Below, one piece after another: positions 60,996-64,000 of a DNA stretch of 64,000 nucleotides. The translations under genes were made by a program, and so were the position numbers. Numbering within the stretch: the stretch's first letter is position 1; each line of letters begins with the position of its first letter. The notes under the pieces are model-generated. The model was given only the letters and a program-made list of their open reading frames with translations. It was not told where the DNA came from and searched no databases. This DNA comes from an uncultured Maribacter sp. (GTDB lineage Bacteria; Bacteroidota; Bacteroidia; Flavobacteriales; Flavobacteriaceae), in NCBI GenBank assembly GCA_947498505.1, contig CANMKG010000001.1, positions 372,001-436,000 of the forward strand, written 5' to 3'.

Positions 60996-63029
60996 TTATA
61001 ATGAAATGTGTTTATATTTTGGATATTTGATTTGATATGAAAATGACTTGGTTTGGTTTTGTTGTTTTTCAAGAGATAACTCCCATGAAAGTATCCCTTT
61101 CTTTTTGTTATAACTAGAATCTCCAAACTCAATATTATCTACTTTTATTTCCTTGTTCTGTGATAAGGGAATACGGTCAAGTAGTTTAATTTTAATAGAA
61201 GTGGTTTTATTATTTTTTACAACGAGTTCATAAGTTTTGTTTAAAATACGATTATTACCACTAAAAGATTTGCTTTTGAAGTTTTGGACTTTCCGCCTAT
61301 TAACAGAAATATTTGAATCTATCCCTAATGAAATTGTCATTTCTTTTTTTAATGAATAAGGGTCTATTGTTGTTTTTCCGGAGTAATTTCCGTTGAAATA
61401 TATACTTGCCTCACCTGGTAGTAAATTATACTTTTCCCAATCTTTAAACTTTGCTGTTAAAAACACATTTTCGTTAATTATTGGTACTGCCAAGTATTCG
61501 TAATCGGCATTTAGTTTATAAGTATTTATCTCAATTGCCGTAATATCTGAGTTTGATTTTATCGTATACGATTTTTTAATGTTAAATTTCACATTCGTTA
61601 GCTCTTCACTGCTGTGACTTTTTTTTGTGGTAATTACAATGACTCCATGCGTTCCACTATTACCGTAAATTGATGTGGCATTACTACCTTTTAAAACCTC
61701 GACCGATTGTATTTCATTGGAATCTAGGTCTCCTTCTGCAAAGTTTTTAGCTACTATTCCGTCTACTACATAAAGCGGTAACTTGGGTTCGTTTTTTTTT
61801 GTGACTCCTCTTATATTTACGCCAGAAACTCTACCGTTTAAACCACCTGATGTTCCATACCCAACCACAACGACTTCATCTAAAGCTTCTATATTTTCAT
61901 TCATTTTAACATTCATTAGCGAAGAAAAAATAGGTAATTCCTGTGTTTCGAAACCTAAATAGGAAAATACTAATTGCTCTCCGCTCTCAATTGTTAGATT
62001 ATAATTACCATCAAAATCGGTTTGAGTTCCTTTTGAACTTCCCTTTATAACTATGTTAACTCCAGGAACTGGAGCTCCTGATTCATCGGTGACAATACCG
62101 GTTACTTGTTTCACCATTGGATTGTAGACATACTTATTTTTTTTAACGAATCCTGAAGTATATTTAGATTTGTATCCGCCAGTGAAGTTTAAATATTTGA
62201 CATTTAAATTGGGTTTTGAAATGTTAATGTTTGGATTGTTTGTTGCTAGACTAATTTTAACATTGTTCCAATCATTTCCTGTGTTTTGATATACATGCGC
62301 TTTATAAGTAAGGTTTAATGGTGTATTTATTGTACTGGACTTTAAATCATAATTAGGTATCCAACCAGCATCAGAAACAATATAAGTTATAGAAAGGTCT
62401 AAGTTTGTTTCAATTGCTGAGTCAAAAACTATTTTTATTTCTCCATGCTCTTTTTGCGGAGCTTGATTTATTTCTTGAATTTGATTTTTCATAGCTCTTT
62501 TGTTAAGCTCTAGTTTTTTTATCTGTAAGGAAGTTGTGTAGATTTCGTTTTTAATAGCAGTAATTCGTGCCCTATAATAGGTGCTTATCTCCTTAATTTT
62601 ATTTAAATCAAGGTCTTTTACGTTAGAGTTTAAAGATCTGTTTGCGTTTATCACTTTTTCTTCCTCTTCGAGCCCTAGTATTATATTATTTAGTGTAGTA
62701 ATTTTAAAATCTAAGTCGTCTATTTGGTTATAAAGTAATTGTGTTCTACCCCTTGAGTCAGAGCTAGAAAGGTAGTTAATGTTGTAACTCATTGATAAAA
62801 TTGATGCTGCTTGAAGTCCTCCTATTTGTATACTACTTTCATTCACTTTTGTCGATAAACCCGTAAAAGTGATTTCTGAAGTACCCTGTTTTAAATTAAA
62901 AACAGCGTTTCTTTTTATTTGAGCCCCGTTTAGGTAAACAGTTACTTCTTTTATTTTAGAGGTGACTTGATTGTTATTTGCCGATAATAATACAGGTAGA
63001 AGTAATAATAGGAAAATTAGCTTTTTCAT
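60996..63029 (-). CDS. DUF4139 (mucoidy inhibitor A-like) protein interrupted by a SusC-type CarboxypepD/plug module
   Basis: The 677-residue secreted product has a signal peptide (to about residue 17), a DUF4140-like beta domain (about 22-95), a coiled coil (about 98-192), and the first part of DUF4139 (about 208-275, IVSDAGWIPNYDLKSS). A carboxypeptidase-D-like domain (about 308-375, VTGIVTDESGAPVPGVNIVIKG) and a shortened TonB plug (about 382-470, LPLYVVDGIVAKNF and QSVEVLKGSNATSIYGNSG) are inserted. DUF4139 resumes at about 478-677. The inserted part resembles that of the SusC at 43569 but has no barrel. I infer an outer-envelope protein with a docking module. It is upstream of the GH50-like gene. 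Confidence 0.85.
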   Translation of the reverse strand: MKKLIFLLLLLPVLLSANNNQVTSKIKEVTVYLNGAQIKRNAVFNLKQGTSEITFTGLSTKVNESSIQIGGLQAASILSMSYNINYLSSSDSRGRTQLLYNQIDDLDFKITTLNNIILGLEEEEKVINANRSLNSNVKDLDLNKIKEISTYYRARITAIKNEIYTTSLQIKKLELNKRAMKNQIQEINQAPQKEHGEIKIVFDSAIETNLDLSITYIVSDAGWIPNYDLKSSTINTPLNLTYKAHVYQNTGNDWNNVKISLATNNPNINISKPNLNVKYLNFTGGYKSKYTSGFVKKNKYVYNPMVKQVTGIVTDESGAPVPGVNIVIKGSSKGTQTDFDGNYNLTIESGEQLVFSYLGFETQELPIFSSLMNVKMNENIEALDEVVVVGYGTSGGLNGRVSGVNIRGVTKKNEPKLPLYVVDGIVAKNFAEGDLDSNEIQSVEVLKGSNATSIYGNSGTHGVIVITTKKSHSSEELTNVKFNIKKSYTIKSNSDITAIEINTYKLNADYEYLAVPIINENVFLTAKFKDWEKYNLLPGEASIYFNGNYSGKTTIDPYSLKKEMTISLGIDSNISVNRRKVQNFKSKSFSGNNRILNKTYELVVKNNKTTSIKIKLLDRIPLSQNKEIKVDNIEFGDSSYNKKKGILSWELSLEKQQNQTKSFSYQIKYPKYKHISL

Positions 63030-63133
63030 AAGTTTTTGGTTTTGTTGTTGAAATAAACTTATGAGAAACCATGATTAAGAAAAACTATGTTTAAGTGAAT
63101 GCGTCTTTTCAGTGAGTAAAATACCTCATTGAA

Positions 63134-63550
63134 TTATTCTTCTAAAAATTTAATCTTCAATTCTGGTGTTGGTATCATACATTGGTCTTTTTTACCATAC
63201 CAGCGGTACCTGTTTTTTGCAATAAAATCGTATACGATATTTCTAAATCCTCTTGGGGCAACTTTAAACACGGTTAAAAATCGCCAAGGAGTATTTAAAT
63301 CTTTAAGAATTTCTAACGCTGCGTCTGATTTGATGTAATATGCAATATTAGGAATAATCAGTACCATAGAATCTATACTTTTAGGGTTTATTCCGCGTTG
63401 TTCAAGCAGTCTTTTTCCGATTTCGGACTGTAAAGAAGCAAAACGGAAAAGATCCTTTGTGTCTTTTTTGATTATATAATTAACAGCGTTGTTGCAAAGG
63501 TTGCATACTCCGTCAAAAAGAATAATATGTTTATTTTCAGGAAGAATCAT
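63134..63550 (-). CDS. DCC-family thiol-disulfide oxidoreductase-like protein (DUF393)
   Basis: The 138-residue cytoplasmic protein has the family signature FDGVCNLCNNAVNYIIKKD near residue 12, with the CxxC pair Cys17 and Cys20. FRFASLQSEIGKRLL follows, and the C-terminus has the conserved YDFIAKNRYRWYGKKDQC. DCC proteins are thioredoxin-fold relatives with no firmly assigned reaction. The start overlaps the mutS2 stop by four bases (ATGA), so it is translationally coupled with mutS2. No anomaly is visible. Confidence 0.92.
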   Translation of the reverse strand: MILPENKHIILFDGVCNLCNNAVNYIIKKDTKDLFRFASLQSEIGKRLLEQRGINPKSIDSMVLIIPNIAYYIKSDAALEILKDLNTPWRFLTVFKVAPRGFRNIVYDFIAKNRYRWYGKKDQCMIPTPELKIKFLEE

Positions 63551-64000
63551 TTTTGACGTTCAACAAGTTCAAGTTGGTCTACACTTACATTTGTTGTAAA
63601 CAGACCATAATTTACAATAGCTTTGTTTTTCTCCAATGTATCAATACTACCAACGGCCTTTCCATCTATTAATCTAACTCGGTCACCAACTTTAAATACT
63701 GGTCTTGGCTTATTTTTTTCAGCAATTACCGCTTTCTTTTTTTCAACCTTCTTTTTTTGGCGAATTACCTTTACCTCTTTTTCAACTTCCTCGTTAACTT
63801 TTGCTTTTTTTACACGTTCGGCTTGGTGTTCTTTAGCGGTTTTCTTTTTGCGCTTACTATTCTCGGTTTCAACGATTCTAATTAAATCAGAAACCATAAC
63901 CCGTTTCTTTTTATCTTGAAAGTACTTTTCGGCTACCACGTTTACTTTGTTTCCGAGATAAATCATTCGTTGATTATAGTCAAACAGTTCCTGATAGTTT
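63547..64000 (-). CDS. mutS2: Endonuclease MutS2, C-terminal part (runs off right edge)
   Basis: The frame is open from the right edge to a stop at 63547, giving about 150 residues. The reading frame continues upstream of an internal Met at 63966 (residues NYQELFDYNQRMIYLG), so the gene begins outside the window. It has a lysine-rich coil (KRKKKTAKEHQAERVKKAK) and a final KOW-like segment, FKVGDRVRLIDGKAVGSIDTL. I assign MutS2 from this C-terminal architecture. No Smr nuclease domain is present at the end, in contrast to MutS2 of Bacillus; I believe flavobacterial MutS2 often lacks it. The ATPase core is not visible here, so some doubt remains. Confidence 0.7.
   Translation of the reverse strand, partial: NYQELFDYNQRMIYLGNKVNVVAEKYFQDKKKRVMVSDLIRIVETENSKRKKKTAKEHQAERVKKAKVNEEVEKEVKVIRQKKKVEKKKAVIAEKNKPRPVFKVGDRVRLIDGKAVGSIDTLEKNKAIVNYGLFTTNVSVDQLELVERQK

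Noticed and set aside
60932-61132. A short leftward frame overlapping the 3' end of the DUF4139 gene
   Set aside because: It is out of frame with DUF4139, whose C-terminal domain continues through this region to a proper stop.

Overview
The window is a contiguous piece of chromosome from a low-GC member of the Bacteroidota, almost certainly family Flavobacteriaceae. The signs are an ECF sigma/FecR/SusC/SusD locus, TlpA-type lipoproteins with DUF4369, an LVIVD-repeat lipoprotein, a short LeuA, a fused alpha/beta 2-oxoacid dehydrogenase E1, no obvious Shine-Dalgarno sequences, TTG starts at three genes, and several -7 boxes of the Bacteroidota TAnnTTTG type. A lone GH50-like beta-agarase candidate suggests, but does not prove, a marine life style. 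I see no rRNA, tRNA, CRISPR array, insertion sequence or phage. Gene density is high: no stretch over 300 bases lacks a gene. The largest gaps (9389-9585, 10042-10212, 42158-42329, 54686-54866) hold only AT-rich promoter or terminator sequence.

Layout. 1-9.4 kb: 5' part of pheT (runs off the left edge), a TTG-start thioredoxin lipoprotein, the leuA-leuB pair, a helical-repeat unknown, the panB-lspA-rluA operon and a secreted NTF2-like protein. 9.5-14.8 kb: an Fe-S/NAD neighbourhood with a cold-shock-domain protein, the Fe-S repair protein Ric, operon nadA-nadB-thioredoxin-like, and a divergent Fe-S Rrf2 regulator; Crp/Fnr-type boxes lie upstream of ric and between nadA and rrf2. 14.8-21.1 kb: an OmpA lipoprotein, a GT2 glycosyltransferase, an HsdR_N nuclease-fold protein divergent from holA, DoxX, and the fused E1. 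21.2-27.7 kb: leftward operon uvrA, LOG protein, and a large M1-like pseudopeptidase fused to an outer-membrane barrel.

27.8-31.5 kb: a Tudor-like small protein, a DUF4130 (TIGR03915) repair protein divergent from an XRE-S24 LexA-like repressor with three operators between them, a Crp/Fnr regulator, a second NTF2-like protein and ppnP. 31.6-36.5 kb: leftward run acpH, ggt, Crp/Fnr, Bcr/CflA exporter, GNAT. 36.5-41.5 kb: glmM, an LpxL-type acyltransferase, a rhomboid protease and an LVIVD lipoprotein. 41.5-49 kb: sigma factor, FecR anti-sigma factor, STN-containing SusC and SusD, a trans-envelope signalling uptake system without an adjacent degradative enzyme. 49-58.7 kb: a TlpA/DUF4369 lipoprotein, a small barrel, a YdiJ-like FAD/Fe-S oxidoreductase, LpxH, aroC, a DAACS symporter and a MscS channel. 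58.8-64 kb: the GH50-like enzyme, a chimeric DUF4139 (mucoidy inhibitor A-like) protein interrupted by a SusC-type carboxypeptidase-D-like plus plug module, a DCC-family protein, and the 3' end of mutS2 (runs off the right edge).

Most of the window is core flavobacterial housekeeping. The parts most worth a second look are the DUF4139/plug chimera, the M1 pseudopeptidase-barrel fusion, the LexA-like operator array with a possibly leaderless promoter, and the pair of Crp/Fnr-like boxes around the Fe-S genes.
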